This document shows positions 21,102 through 35,004 of a stretch of DNA of 64,000 nt, one piece after another; the stretch's first letter is position 1, and each line of letters opens with the position of its first letter. The notes beneath the pieces were generated by a model. The model was not told the origin of the DNA and ran no database searches. It saw only the letters and a list, made by a program, of their open reading frames with translations. Position numbers and translations under genes: made by a program. This DNA comes from Capsicum annuum (taxonomy: Eukaryota; Streptophyta; Magnoliopsida; Solanales; Solanaceae): positions 223,690,901 through 223,754,900 of the forward strand of contig NC_061117.1 of assembly GCF_002878395.1 (NCBI RefSeq), read 5' to 3'.

Positions 21102-24100
21102 AACTTGGTATCAAAGCACGATTCATGGTCCTAGGGTGTCTGCGAAATCGCATCGGGTAGAGTCTTGTTTATGGGTGTGTAGCGTGCCACACTTATAAGC
21201 AGGAGGCTACAAGACATTTAGGAGTGTCTCTCTTTCTTCATGTTCTAGTTCGTGCTATAGAGTCAGAATGTTCCTCCTTCATACTCTAATTTGTGCTATG
21301 GTGTCACCCATACGAAAAGAAAATTTATCCTAATTTCTTCCTCACTCTGGTGTTTCCAGATATTCTCCGATTATCTAGCAGAAATTTCAGAAGTCCCACA
21401 AAGGACGGGAGAAGAGTTCCCTAGTGTAAAATTGTGTCCTCGTTCTTATGAGGTGTTCAGTTAAGACAAGAGTAAGATGTGTATTCTTGAGTCATTGAAT
21501 ATTGTGTATCAAGCTTCTATCTCTTGTAATCTTGATATCATTGTGTTGTTGAAAACAAAAGTCTAGTGAAGCCGTGTGAGGTCTATTTCGATTCACTAGC
21601 AACTTGCTGTTCATCTTGTTGTTCTTGTGTTTGTTGGAACTGTATTTCCACCCGAGTAGTAGTATAATTTATAGTATCGGTGTCATGACCTATTGGTAGT
21701 AAAATTAGACCAAGAAGTTTATGATATGAAGTCATAAGGTTAGAGGTCAGAGTGAGGGTGACTTTTGTGATTAAATATTTATAGTTGAATAACCGTTGAT
21801 TAAGAATGATTTACCCTTTCGTGGTGGTAGACTAATGTGTTGGTACCATTTATGAATTGTATGGTAGTCCATGGAGGAAGTGTTGACTCAGAATGTTATT
21901 TGTTTTCTTCCTTTCAAAATAGAAAAAGAGCCCAGAGTGGATACTTAAGGTGGTTATAGAAACCCCTTATAGGCTATGAATGAAAATGCCTAGATTAGCC
22001 AGTAGGTTGTAAGTATAGACTCATTGTCATATGGGGTATCTGAAGGTAGTTTAAATGCCCATTGGGGTAAGTAAGTGTGATGTGAGAAAGCCGTATAAGT
22101 AGATAAGATTGTATAGTTATAATATAAGCTTAAGTTTGATCATGTCTATTATGTGACCTTACCCCTTAACCTTCTTTTCATTGGTAGTTGTAAACTAATA
22201 CTACTTATGAGAAAGTATGTAGTATTTTTTGAAGTATTTGGGTAGAATATCCCAATTTGAAGGATTAGTATATTTATATTATGTTGCATTCTTCATTGGT
22301 TGTAAATGATTGATGCTAGACTATAGGCTTGAATTTAAATGGTGTGGTGGTGAATAGTGGTAAGAGATTGATGATACATGTTTTGTGGGATTAGATTTGT
22401 AAGCTTGATGTGTTGAAATAGTATGTGCTAATGGATTATGACAAGGAAAACCGTAAGGTCATGATCGATTATTATGGTTATGAATTTCTAGTGTACTAGT
22501 GTTTCTTGATGTTTATCTCATAATTTCTAAGTGACGATTGTGTGTAAGGTTTGTTGTAAATCATGTTTAGCGCTAGACATTGAGTTTGAAACAATTGATG
22601 GCCACGGAGGTGGATGTGATGATTTCTTGGTTAATGATACTAGTTATATGGAAGTGATCTATAGGCTTGAACAGTGTATGCAAGTGCCTAAGTTTATTTG
22701 ATTCGTAATGAAGTATGACGTTGTATATGTGATGTAGAAGTATGCCCAAGGTGGTATAAAGCTGTATTATTCTTCTAAGGCTATTACATGTTGTGTGTGG
22801 CTACTGGTACCGTTGAGTTGCTAGGTGGAAAAAGACTAGCTAGATGGTATATGGTTTTCTAAATAGCCAAGTTAAGGACCTTTGATTGATAGCGTTGAAC
22901 CTTTTGATATGAACTTGACTCTCATAGTAGAGAAAAATAAGTTTGAAGTTGCTATGTTGGTAGACTACGATAGAAATAGAGTGGCTCATTGAAGACTTAG
23001 TGATACCCATGTTAGGTGTTATAATCTAAGCTCGAGTCCTTGAAAGTCGTGCTAATAGAAATAAGAGTAGAGGCACTAGAGGGTGTGCACTTTAACTTTA
23101 GGGATACTTATGAACATTCGAAGTTAGTAAGTGTTCGAGTAATAGATGATGACTATTGGGGTTTCAGAATAATAAAGTGTGCCTCAGGAGGTAGTATTAG
23201 CAGTGGGTGTTCAACTCTCATATGTGGTCTTTCAGGTTAAGTTTTATTAATTTTGTGTATTGTCATATTTCAGAACCCAGATTGCAGTGAGTGCAGTTAA
23301 GTTTAAAGTCTAGTAAGGTATCTCCCAAAAACTTAAGATGATGGCTTGAAGCTAAGGAGGAGATGACTAAACGAATAACCAAGTAAGACTCTCAGATTCT
23401 TGTAGCGATGTCATGATGATATAGAACATCAAAAAGTAAGGGTGAATCTCAACCCATTCCTATCTCAGTATTTCTCAGTGATCCTAATACCTACTCATGC
23501 TTTACGATTTAGTTCCATGATCAGTTCACATTCATACATATGATAAAGAGTCATGTACTCACGCTTTATAATGTGCTCCGTTTCCATAGCTCATGTTTTA
23601 CGCCAAATGATTGGTGAGATTCAGCTTATAGCCATGAATACCCTAAATTCATAGCGCTTTAGTGAGTCCCTGTTGTTGTTTTGCTATTCCTCTGGCCTCA
23701 GATGAGTATCAAGCTTCATATAGTATCATTCCATGCCTCTAGATCTTATGTTCTAACCTTTTTGTGACTCCTCCTTATACTATGATAGTGGTGGTGAGTA
23801 ATTATTCCTTGTTGATGGAAGATCATAGTATGCTTGTTAGATAAGGCCATAAGTATGAAGTAAGATTTGGGGCCAAGTTTTTATTTATGTGATGGTTAGT
23901 GGAATTTTGTATACGTATGTTCTTGGGGTAGCTCGTGGGAGTGATATTGACAGTGGTTTATAGTATATGTGAAGTATGCCTTTATGAGTGTTTTCTTTGA
24001 AGTTCATATGTGGTTATAAAGATAGGCTTGAATGACATGTTGAGATTGTTGTAAAGGAACGCTATATGCGCTAGTGACTTCATAATAAGAGTTTAGAGTA

Positions 24101-25318
24101 GTCATTGAAGTGGTAAGGCATGTTATGCTTAGGATGTGATCTTTAAAGGAGATATAGAAGATTGTATCATATGGTTTAGAATAATAGCGTGGTCTGGCAT
24201 GTTGTATTTTTGTGACTTAGAGTTAGGCTTGATCACGGCGAAGGGATTAAGTTATTTCCAACATTAGTAGAAAGATTTGTCAATGCTAATATGAGAATTT
24301 TAAGCTGAGTTGAATGAATATGATATTTAAGGAGAATAGTTTAGTTAAGTGATATTCGAGAAGCGTGCTAAGCTTGAAAGTAAGAAGTTGTAATGCCAAA
24401 GGCCTGGTAATTCTATCCTAATTCAGGAGTTATATGCTTATGTTCTAGACTGCAGAGTAGTGTCAATGTGGTGATTCCTCAGTTGGATGTCTTGTGTAAC
24501 CCATACCCAAGATTCATGGCTCCCTATTACTGCTAGAATTTCTTTAGAGAATGGTGATGAAGAGATACTCCAGTTAAGTACGAGGGTGTAGTATAATTCA
24601 GTCTATATGGCCAATAAGTCAGTTTAGCAGTTAGATCCGCATGACTTGTTTTCTTGTCTTTGCACTTATTCATGCTACTCGAAATCTCAGACATGCTACT
24701 ATTCCAAGATAGAGTATACCAGTAGTTACGAGTATAGCCCATTTCATGCATCATTCATTAAATTTAGATTCCAAATGTTCAGTTATGATTCAATTCGTAG
24801 GTGCCCTGTGCATTGCCTCAGTTTTTCGAGTATCTTAGTTAATTGAGCATTCATAGAGGGACATAGGGTACCAAGGGGGAGATACCCCATTCAGTTGCAT
24901 GCATAGATTCTTATTACAATCTTCACATCAGTTATTATTGCGTATTTAGCCATACGTTCATATGTTAGTTCAGTCAGATATGCATGCGTTAGGAATACAT
25001 GTTCAATAGAAAAGTTTAGCTTATCAGTGTATTCAGTCCTGCATTCATGAGAACAACTCGGTCACAGATCCATGCATCAGATATGTATGATTCATTATGA
25101 GAATTCAGCCTATGAGTAGCTTTAGTTGTGTATTCCATGCATCGGATATGCATGTCCGGTATAAGCATTTAAAACATCAGTAGTTCCAATCTTATAGTCA
25201 TGTTTCCAATCAGTGTATTCTTTCTTAGGGAACATATCATGTCCGCATTATCCCATACCCTTTAGACTTCGACATTCTATCCATCATTCGGGGACGAATG
25301 ATCCCAAGGGGGAGATAA
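21102..25318 (+). other. Element B internal region, non-coding
   Basis: 4.2 kb with stops in every frame. It opens with the primer site, followed at 21563-21599 by an inverted repeat (CTAGTGAA...TTCACTAG) that is also found in A and F. Its last part carries repeated short motifs (GTTCAGTCAGATATGCATGC-like) and ends in CATTCGGGGACGAATGATCC, itself an imperfect hairpin, just before the purine tract. The best short frame (23040-23240) has no recognisable domain and I do not call it a gene. Confidence 0.7.
21563..21599 (+). other. Conserved inverted repeat after the primer site, element B
   Basis: CTAGTGAA (21563-21570) pairs with TTCACTAG (21592-21599) around a GCCGTGTGAGGTC-type loop, about 450 bases past the primer site. 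The same sequence is found once more in A and F as a pair of copies. Confidence 0.6.
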
Positions 25319-27677
25319 TGTAACACCCCGCATTTCGGGCTAGAATAAAAACCATGAATCTGATGCGTTGATAATCCTAGAGCCTTAAATCCTATGCCAA
25401 TTTGGCATATTTATGTAGTATGTGAATCCATTTGAGCATGAATTTAGACCATAGAGGTCCTTCAACTAAAGAACGAGTTGAAACTATTTCGATTGATTAA
25501 GTTTTAGTGGACGTTGCAATTTGTGTCAGCTTCCATCGACATAACTCTCTGTATATGTCGAATTAGAGAGCCTAATATATGTCAAATGATAGGTCTTTGA
25601 GTTAACTTTCCAACGATACCAATTTTGCTAAAATCCGACACCTGAGCAAGAAGTTATGACCTTTCAAAGTAGTATGCGTCGTCTAACCAATCGCACATGG
25701 ACACTGAAAAGCATATGTGATAGCATATGCGGCGCCTATGTAAATATAGGCGATATCATATGCGGCGCCTATGTAAATATAGGCGATATCATATGCGGAG
25801 CCTATGTAAATATATGCGACATCATATCCGGCGCCTATGTAAACATATGCGATATCATATGCGACGCATATCTTATGGTTTCAAGTGACTTAAACACTCC
25901 ATTTTTGGGGTAAAATGGTCCTTTTTCCACCCTTATTCAGCCATAAACCCGAAATTCAGTCCCCAATTCTCCAAAATACATCTACATTCATCTAAAAAAT
26001 TCTTAAGAACACTCCCAAGGGTTTCAAACTAAAAACCCAAATAAATCAAGATTTAACCGTGGGTTTTTAAAATTGATTAGAGATTCGGAATCCCCAATCC
26101 ACAGGTCAAGAAGAACACATTATTTTCTGAAATAGAGGTACGTGGGGTTTTCCTAAATTTCATGGGCATAGAAAAATCATGTTTTAGAATGGAGTTTTTG
26201 AATCTATGTATATATTCATGTATTAAATGTTTTAACATTATCGTTTTGGTCTTTTGACCTTCCCCAAAGTGATTTGAGAATATTAATGTATGAAACCATG
26301 TATTTAAGAATGAATTTTTGTTGAGAGCATGATTTTCGGTGAATTCCCTCTTTAGTGAATTTTTCAGATTTCTCATAGCATATGAATTATTTTGCAATGC
26401 ATCCCTGAAAAGCACTATATGAAATGATTGAACTCTTTTTATAATTTTAAGGTGGTTTTAAATCACTAAAGAGGGAATCTAGCATGAATGTTTAATGTTC
26501 ATAATGCATGTAATGAAAGAGTGCATGGATTTGCTAAAGGCACTAGACCACCATATGTTGATGAGGTTTTTGCATAATTTTGACTTGAGTTCCGAAACAC
26601 GAAATCTTCTCTATCAGTTGCATGGTTTTGATGGTCTAAATTATGATTTAAATGAAAGATTTAACTTAATGTATTATGGCTCAGAAATCATGACTTTCAA
26701 GTGTTGGTATGACGATACCAATTCAGACCAATGCCATATCAGACTCAGACTAATAGACATTTCAGACTATCATGATTTTAGACATTCAGAATGTTGTATG
26801 TACAGAAAAGGTTAAAAATGGGCATACATAGATATTAGGTGGTTCCCTGAAGAGGGCTTGAGTTTAAGCAACTCATTGCCTAAAACTGTGGTTGCCAGCC
26901 CGGGTATATTATTATACGTTGACTTAAGTGTAGTGTGGCGTATCAGATTCAGAAACTCCAACCCTTGCGGCATACTCGGGTTGGAGGCTTCACCACCGAG
27001 TCAATGGCGGATTCCATATTGCCTGTGGAATATCAGACTTGTAGGGAATACCACCTAACTCAGAAGTAATACACAGATCAGAGTTTGAGATTTACAGACA
27101 GGTTACATATTTTCAGAAGGTGCCCATGTGTTTTTCAGAAACTGTTTTATGCATAATGTTTTATGAACATTTGCTCTCACGTATTATATATATATATATA
27201 TATATATGTTTAATTACTCTATTTTGGATTGCTTCGTGTGCCAGTACAATTGTGCTGACCCCCCCTTCCTCCTAGGTACTGAGGTGCAGTCTAGGGGTCT
27301 AGATCCTCAGTAGAGTCTACAGACAGGGTTGTCTCAGAGTTCAGTTGGTGAGCCTTCTTTTCTTCAGAAGGCCTAGTCATTTAGGTATTTATTTTAGTAT
27401 GGCTTTTGGTCTGCTGGGGGCCTTGTCCTAGTTATTCAGATAGTATGTCAGTAGAGATTTTGCAGACTATTGCAAATGTTTATTAAATATTGTTGGGCAT
27501 GTTTTCAGGCCTTTAACTATTTTAAATTGTTGACCATGTTTTCGTATTATTGTATCTATTTCGTATTACTTTGATCATATGAATTATGTGCATGATTACC
27601 AGATAGACATAGGGCGTTCTGGGCCTTCGGGTTCGAAAATGCTCGTCACGACTAGGGCCTCGATTTGGGTTGTGACA
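25319..27677 (+). repeat. Element B 3' LTR
   Basis: 2359 bp, TG...CA, starting TGTAACACCCCGCATTTCGG and ending GGTTGTGACA. It has about five GGCGCC minisatellite units against two to three in its partner, plus an (AT)n run at about 27184-27207. Confidence 0.9.
25705..25875. repeat. GGCGCC minisatellite in the B 3' LTR
   Basis: About five units of ~33 bp (CATATGCGGCGCCTATGTAA, then ATATAGGCGATAT). The open frame seen across it (GAYVNIGDIIC repeats) follows from a unit length divisible by three and is not a gene. Confidence 0.85.
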
Positions 27678-27682
27678 GCATG

Positions 27683-28591
27683 TTTGAAAATAGACCTTAC
27701 AGATGTTAAAAATTAGAAACATGCATGATTTATAATAGGATAAAAATTGCACATAAAGAGAGCTTAGGTGGTTCCCTGAAGAAGGCATGAGTTCAGACAA
27801 CTCATTGCCCCAAACCGTGATTTGTCGATCTGGGTTTATATATTACGCTGTCCTAGAGCCCTGTGGCATATCAGATTCAGGAACTCCAACCCTTGCGGCA
27901 CACTCGGGTTAGAGGCTTCCCCGCCGAGTCAATGGCGGATTCCATACTGCCCGTGGAATATCAGATTTGTAGGGGATACCACCTAACTCAGAAGTAATTA
28001 GCAGATCAGAATTTTAGTTTTACAAATAGGTTACATGTTTTCAGAAAGTGCCGATGTGTTTTTAGAAAATACTTTATGCATGATGTTTAATGAAAACTTT
28101 GCTCTCATATTATATATATGTTCAAATACTCTATTTTGGACTACTTCGCGTGCCAGTACTTTTGTGCTGACCCCTCCTCCTTCCAGGTTCTGAGGCACAG
28201 TCTAGGGGTCTAGCTAATCAGTCGATATTTTCATATTGCAGACCGGATCTTGCAAGGTGAGCCTTCTATTATTCAGAATGCCTATTCATGTCCTACTTTT
28301 ATTATTGGTTATGTTTTGGTCTACTGGGGGCCTTGTCCCAGTTTTCAGACAACTTGTTTTGTTCAGAGTAGAGATTTTGCAGACTGAGTCAGATATTATT
28401 ATTCAGATACATTTTTAGTTTTAGAATTATGATCTTATTCAGATTGACCATGTTTCTATTTCAGATTTCTATTTTTGTATTATCTTTTATTATATGAATG
28501 TTGTGCATGATTACCAGATAAATAAGGGTGTTTCGGGCCTTCATAATTCGGAATGCTCATCACGGCCAGGGCCCCGGTTCGGGTCGTGACA
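27683..28591 (+). repeat. Element A 5' LTR, second segment
   Basis: Resumes after the element B duplication with TTTGAAAATAGACC and ends GGGTCGTGACA. It parallels 34086-34999 in the 3' LTR almost base for base. Confidence 0.9.
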
Positions 28592-31500
28592 AACTTGGTA
28601 TCAGAGCTAGGTTCATGGTCCCAGGGTGTCTGCAAAATCGCGTCATGTAGAGTCTTGTTTATGGGTATGTAGCGCGCCACACTTATAAGCAAGAGGCTAC
28701 TAGGCGTTTAGGAATGTTTCCCTTTCTTCATGTTCTAGTTCGTGCAATAGATTCAGAATGTCCCTCTTCCATACTCTAATTCGTACTATGGTGTTGCCTA
28801 TATGAGTGTAAAGTCATCCTAATTCTTTCCTTACTCTAATGTTCTTAGACATGTCTCATTATTGGGTTGATTCAGGTACAAAAGTTTAGAGTCTAAATGG
28901 TATGGTTCTTTCTGATTGAATCATATAAGATTTTGAATATTGTGCAAGGACTTGAGAAGAGTCCATAGTGCTTCAAAGTGTATTGGTTCTAGTGCGAACC
29001 TTGATCTTGATGAGATCATGCTTTTCAGCCTGCTGTATGGAGAATATTCGACCCTTTTCAAAAACTTATGTTACAGATGTCGTGCTTAAGAGAGAAGATG
29101 TATAGTAGAAGTGTTGGAATTGTATTTCCACCCGAATAGTAGTATAAGTTAAAGTGTCGGTGTCATGAACCATTGGTAGCTAGTATCGTGTGTGGATTGT
29201 ATGATAATTTGTGGGGGGAAATATTCGACTCAGATTTTTATCTATACAAAGTAAGATGTGTATTCTCAGATTATGGACTATTGTGTGTCAAGTTTCTGTC
29301 TCTTGAAAATATTTTATCATTTTGTTGATAAAACTAAAAAGTCTAGTGAAGCCGTGTGGGGCTCTTTCGATTCACTAGCATAGTTGCCTTGTCATTCATC
29401 TCATTTTCTTGTTCAAAGTACAAAAATCAAAGTCTAGTGAAGCCGTGTGAGGCCTATTTCGATTCACTAGCAACTTTTTGTCTAACTTGTTGTTCTTGTG
29501 TTGGTTTAGTATATGTATAGCTGAATCTGCTTGCATGAGATTGAGTTGGTAAAGAGGTGATTCGTCCTTGTGTGTTAGTTTAGTAGTAGGTAGAGAAGGA
29601 GTTGTTAGTCAGGGTGATTTGTTGGTTGCTTGAAGTATGAAAATGGCTATACTAGCCAGTAAGTTATAATTATAGACTCATGCCTGTTGGGGTAAGTAAG
29701 AATGATGTGAGAAAATAGAATAAGTAGAGGAGATGGTGTGGGGTTATAATATATGATTAAGGTTGACCATGTCTATTACGTGACTTTACCCCCTTGACCT
29801 TCTTTTCATTGGTAGTCATACACTAGTACTACTTGCGAGAGGGTATGTAGTAGATTTTCGAAGCATTTGGGTAGAATGTCCCAATTTAATGGATTAGTAT
29901 ATTTATTTTATGTTGTATTCCTCATTGATGGTAAGTGATTGATGCTAGAATATAGGCTTGAATTTAAATAGTGTGGTGGTAAATAGTGGCAAGAGATTGA
30001 TGATGTATGTTTTGTGGGATTAATTAGTAGGCTTGATGTGTTGAAATAGTACGTGCTAATAGATTATGATGAGGAAAACCGTAAGGTCACGATCGATTTT
30101 TTTTGTGGCTATGGAGTTCTAGTGTACTAGTGTTTTTTTTCATAGTTTTCAAGTGACATTGTGCGTAAGGTTGGGTTGTAAATCATGTTTACATTCAGCA
30201 CTAGACACTAAGTTTGAACAGTTGATGCCCATTAAGATAGTTGTGATGATTGATTGGGCAATGATACCGGTTTTATAGAAGTGATCTAATAGGCTTGAAA
30301 GGTGTACGCAGGAGATTAGGTTTTTTTTGATTCATAGTGATATATGATATTGTATGTATGATGTAGAAGTATGCCTAAGGTGACATGAAGTTGCGGCATT
30401 CTTTCTAAGACTATTACTTGTTGTGCGTGGCTAGTGGTACCATTGAATTGTTAAGTGGATAAAGACTAGTTAGATGGTATATGGTGATCTAAATAGCCAT
30501 GCTAAGGTGTTTTGATTTATAGTGTTGTGCCTTTTGCGTTGATCTTGATTCTCATAGTAGAGGAATATAAATTTGGAGTCGCAATAGTGGTAGGCTATGT
30601 TGAAAGAGATATGGTTCATCAAAGGCTTGGTGATATCCGTGTTAAGTGTTAGCATCTAAGCTTGACTTTTGAAGGTTGAACCGATAGAATAAGTGTGCAA
30701 GCATTATACTATGACTATTGGTAGCTAGGGAAAGATAGAGTGTATCCCGGAAGGTAGTCATTCGGGTTATGTTCTATGATATGCATGTATTGTCATTTTT
30801 TTTAGACCCTAGAGTGCAGTAAGTGTAGTTCAGTTAAAATCTTGTAAAGGATCTCCCAAACTTTAAATGATGACTTGAAGCTAAGGGGGAGATGATAGAA
30901 CGAATGACCAAGTAAGGCTCTCAGATTTTAGTAGTGATACAGTATGATCTAGAACATCAGAAAGTGAGGGTGAATCTCAACCCATTCCTACCTCAGTATT
31001 TTTTTCAGTTATCCGGATGTTTACTCATGCCTTACGATTCAGTTTTGTGATCATAGTTCATGATTACTGTATATGATAGAGAGTCGCGTACTCTTCCAGT
31101 TCCAAGGTAATGAGTTCTAGTTCATTCAAGTTATCGGAATCACATTCCTTATGTTATGAACTCTAGTTGAGGTTATGCAACTCATGACACATGTACTCAC
31201 TCTTTATAGTGTGCTCACTCCCGTATAAAGATCTTTTCAGGCTTCAGGGTCTTATGTTTTAACCTTTTAGTGACCCTTCCTATGCAATGATAGTGGTGAT
31301 GATGTAAATTTTCTTGTTGGTGGAAGATCATAGTATGCTTGTTTAGATAAGGCCATAAGTATGAAGTGAGATTTGGGGCCAAGTCTTTGATACATGTGAT
31401 GGTTAGTGGAAAAGTTTGTGTGTATATGTTTTTAGGGTAGCGCGTGGGAGTTGTATTGACAATAGTTTAGAAACTATGTGAAGTATGTATTTTATTGGTG

Positions 31501-32821
31501 GTTGCCTTGAATTTAACATGTGGTTATAAAATAGGCTTGAATGATGTTTTGGGATGGTAGTGGAAGGTCGCAATATGCATTAGCGACTTCATATTAAGAG
31601 TTCAGAGTAGTCATTGAAGTGGTAAGGCATGTCATGCTTAGGATGTGATCTTTAAAAGAGGTATAGAAGGTGGCATCATATGGTTTAGAATAATAGCGTG
31701 GGGTAGTATGTTGCATTTTTGTGACTTAGAGTTAGGCTTGATCGCGGTGTAAGGATTAGGCTATTTTAGACATTAGTAGAAAAATTTGTCAATGCTCATA
31801 TGAGAATTTTAAGCTGAATTGAATAAATATGATATTTATAGGGAATAGTATAGTTAAGGGATATTTGAGAAGTGTGCTAAGCTTGAAAGTAAGAAGTTGT
31901 ATTGCTAAAGGTCTGGTAATTCTATCCTAATTTAGGAGTTATATGTCTATATTCCAGACTGCAGAGTAGTGTCAATTTTGTGATTTCCTCAGTTGGATGT
32001 CTTGTGTAATCCATACCCAAGATTTGTGGCTCCCTATTACAATTAGAGATTCTTTAGAGAGAGCATTGAAGAGATTCTCTAGTTAAGTATGAAGGTCCAG
32101 CATAATTCAGTCTGTATAGCCAGTAAGTCAGTTTAGCAGTCAGATTGGCATGACTTGTTTTCTCGTCTTTTCATTTATTCATGCTACCTGAAATCTCAGA
32201 CATGATACTATTCCAAGATATAGTATACTAGAAATTATGAGTATAGCTTAGTTCACGCGTCATGCATTAGATTCAATTTCCGGGTGTTCAGTTATGAATC
32301 AATTCGTAGGTGCCCTGTCAGTTCCCCGATTATCTTAGTGAATTGAGCATTCATAGAGGCACATAGTGTCCCAAGAGGGAGATACCCCATTCAGTTGCAT
32401 GCATAGATTCTTATTACAAGCTTCGCACCAGTTATCATTGTGTATTCAGTCATACGTTCGTACGTCAGTTCAGTCAGATATGCATGCATTAGATATGCAT
32501 GTCCAATAGAAAAAGTTCAGCTTATCAGTGTATTCAGTTTTGCATTCATGAGAACAACTCAGTAACAAATCCATGCATTAGATGTGCATGTTCATTATGA
32601 GAACTCAGCTTATGAGTAGCTTCAGTCATGTATTCCATGCATTAGATATGCATGTCCGATATAAGAATTCAGAATATCAGTAGTTCCAGCCATATGGTCA
32701 TGATTTAGATTAGTGTATTCTTTATTAGAGGACATGTCATGTCCGCGTTATTCCATACCTTTAAGGCTTTAACAAGTTCCTACCCATCATTCGAGGACGA
32801 ATGATCCCAAGGGGGAGATAA
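28592..32821 (+). other. Element A internal region, non-coding
   Basis: 4230 bp, homologous to the interiors of B and F and equally without gag-pol. The primer site is at 28596-28607. The CTAGTGAA...TTCACTAG inverted repeat is present twice, at 29343-29378 and 29434-29470. The region ends in an ATTCGAGGACGAATGATCCC hairpin-like motif and the purine tract at 32809-32820. Confidence 0.75.
29343..29470 (+). other. Conserved inverted repeat, duplicated, element A
   Basis: Two copies, 29343-29378 and 29434-29470, each CTAGTGAAGCCGTGTG...TTCACTAG, separated by about 55 bases. They lie 740-870 bases past the primer site. Confidence 0.65.
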
Positions 32822-34999
32822 TGTAACACCCCGTAGAAAGTCGTGCGTGTATTAGCCTCTAGTAGAGTGCACTCATTCTTGAAAAGTATGAAAATTTTTC
32901 TAAGTGTTGGAAGACTTAGACTCATTCTTAGCTGAAAATCTTCGGGATACAACTTTTCAACCTTCCCGACATCCGTTTTTAGATTTTCTTATTGCGTTGT
33001 GATGGAACAAGGTTGTAGTACGTCTCGGAGGAGTTTTGGAATTTTTAGACGAGCCTAAGGTCGTGTTTGGGTTGAAAAAACAATAGCTCTCCTCGACAAG
33101 GGGGCGCTGCCCAGCTTAGAGAGCCTCTCTAAGAAGGCGCCGCCCTGGTTAGAGAGCCTCTCAGAGCAGGGCGCCGCCCTACGAGTCCCGGGGTGCCCAA
33201 TTTTCAGCTTTCAACCTCCGAACATTTGAGGGTGTTTTAGTCATTTTCCCCTGCTCTATCAACTTAAACACGGGATTTAATCCCTCAAACACCAAAATAT
33301 TAAAACATTCACCAAATTATCTCAAGAACACTCCTTAGGGTTTCAAAATAAAAACCCAAGCAACTCAAGATTCAGCCGTGGGTTTTTGAAACTAATTGCA
33401 TATTTTGAATCCCCAGAACGTAGGCTTCAAGAAGCCTACCCATTGTTTTCTAATTTCGAGGTACGCGAGGTTTTCCTAAATTCTCATGGGCATAGAAATC
33501 ATGATTTTAGAAAGGGTTTTTAGATTTATAAATATAATCATGTTTTAGAATACTTGATGGAATTGTTTTGGTCTTTAGGCCTTCCCTAAATTTATTTAAA
33601 TTGATATATGTATATATATGTACAGGTTTTAATGTTGATGATTTAATTGAGAGCATGATTCATGTGAAAACCCCTCTCTTATTATGATTTCCTTACTTAT
33701 CATATGATATGGATTATTTTGAAATGTATCTTGAAAAGCATGTTATGAAGTGTCTTAAATTATGAATGATTTGGTTATGAATCTTGAATTCCAAAGAGAG
33801 GGTTGTTTGTATTGAAAAAATGTTGAAAATACATATAATGAAAGAGTGCATGGATTTTGCCAAAAGCACATGACCACCTTATGTTTGAAGAGTTCTTGCA
33901 TAGTTTTGACTTATGCTTTCGGAACATGAAATCTCTTATACTATTTGCATGTTTGGGTAGTCTGAACTATGTTTTAATAAAAGAATTATGCACGATGCAT
34001 TATGGCTCAGAAATAGGACTTGCAAGTCTTGGTGTGACGACACCAATTCAGATTTTGCCATGATAATTCAGAACAAATTTAATGCATGTTTGAAAACAGA
34101 CCTTACAGATGTTAAAAATTAGAAACATGCATGATTCAGAACAGGATAAAAATTGAGCATAAAGAGAGCTTAGGTGGTTCCCTGAAGAAGGCATGAGTTC
34201 AGACAACTGATTGCCCAAAACCGTGATTTGAAGATCCGGATTTATATATTATGCTGGCTTAGAGCCTTGTGGCGTATCAGATTCAGGAACTCCAACCCTT
34301 GCGGCACACTCGGGTTGGAGGCTTCCCCGCCGAGTCAATGGCGGATTCCAAACCGCTCGTGGAATATCAGATTTGTAGGGGATACCACCTAACTCAGAAG
34401 TAATTAGCAGATCAGAATTTTAGTTTTACAAATAGGTTACATGTTTTCAGAAAGTGCCCATGTGTTTTTAGAAAATACCTTATGCATGATGTTTAATGAA
34501 AACTTTGCTCTCATAATATATATATATGTTCAAATACTCTATTTTGGACTGCTTCGCGTGCCAGTACTTTTGTACTGACCCTACCTCCTTCCAGGTTCTG
34601 AGGCACAGTCTAGGGGTCCAGCTAATCAGTAGATATTTTCAAATTGCAGACCGGATCTTGCAGTGGTGAGCCTTCTATTAGTTAGAATGCCTAGTCATGT
34701 CCTACTTTTATTATTGGTTATGTTTTGGTCTACTGGGAGCCTTGTCCCAGTTTTCAGACAGCTTGTTTTGTTCGGAGTAGAGATTTCGCAGACTGAGTCA
34801 GATATTATTATTCAGATACATTTTCATTTTTAGAATTATGATCTTATTCAGATTGACCATGTTTCCGTTTCAGATTTCTATTTTCGCATTATCTTTTATT
34901 ATATGAATGTTGTGCATGATTACCAGATAGATAGGGGTGTTTCGGGCCTTCATGGTTCGAAATGCTCGTCACGGCCAGGCCCCGGTTCAGGTCGTGACA
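32822..34999 (+). repeat. Element A 3' LTR
   Basis: 2178 bp, TGTAACACCCC...GGTCGTGACA, followed directly by the AGAAA target duplication and the rest of PMD-1. It has a duplicated AGAGAGCCTCTC / GGCGCC block at about 33105-33180. Confidence 0.92.
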
Positions 35000-35004
35000 A
35001 GAAA

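Larger units (their letters stand above)
18807..27682 (+). mobile_element. Element B: LARD-like LTR retrotransposon nested in the 5' LTR of A
   Basis: The element is 18812-27677, flanked by GCATG (18807-18811 and 27678-27682). The uninterrupted sequence can be read in A's 3' LTR at about 34084-34090. The 5' LTR is 18812-21101 (2290 bp) and the 3' LTR is 25319-27677 (2359 bp). The primer site TGGTATCAAAGC is at 21106-21117 and the purine tract AAGGGGGAGATA at 25306-25317. The 4217 bp interior has no retroviral-type frame. Its LTRs belong to a different subfamily from A's (they start TGTAACACCCCGTATTTTGG / GCATTTCGGG), although the interiors are homologous. B is younger than A. Confidence 0.92.
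17606..35004 (+). mobile_element. Element A: LARD-like non-autonomous LTR retrotransposon inserted in PMD-1
   Basis: The element is 17611-34999, flanked by AGAAA at 17606-17610 and 35000-35004. Its 5' LTR is split by element B into 17611-18811 and 27683-28591 (the GCATG copy at 27678-27682 is B's duplication). The 3' LTR is 32822-34999 (2178 bp). The primer site TGGTATCAGAGC (28596-28607) fits the 3' end of initiator Met-tRNA. The purine tract AAGGGGGAGATA is at 32809-32820. The 4.2 kb between (28592-32821) has no gag, protease, reverse transcriptase or integrase frame, yet aligns with the interiors of B and F, so it is a non-autonomous family rather than a decayed coding element. The two LTRs are clearly related but differ by scattered substitutions and indels: the 3' LTR has a longer duplicated GAGAGCCTCTC / GGCGCC region near 33090-33180. 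Confidence 0.92.

Noticed and set aside
25656..25913. 85-codon frame with repeated GAYVNIGDIIC units (and similar frames at 49268-49477 and 55441-55665)
   Set aside because: They are readings of the 33 bp LTR minisatellite, open only because the unit is a multiple of three. They begin and end in LTR sequence.
17611..34999. Element A region as a large PMD-1 intron
   Set aside because: The junctions have no splice sites. They carry exact LTR ends and a 5 bp target duplication, and PMD-2 and the internal PMD-1 duplicate are continuous at this point.
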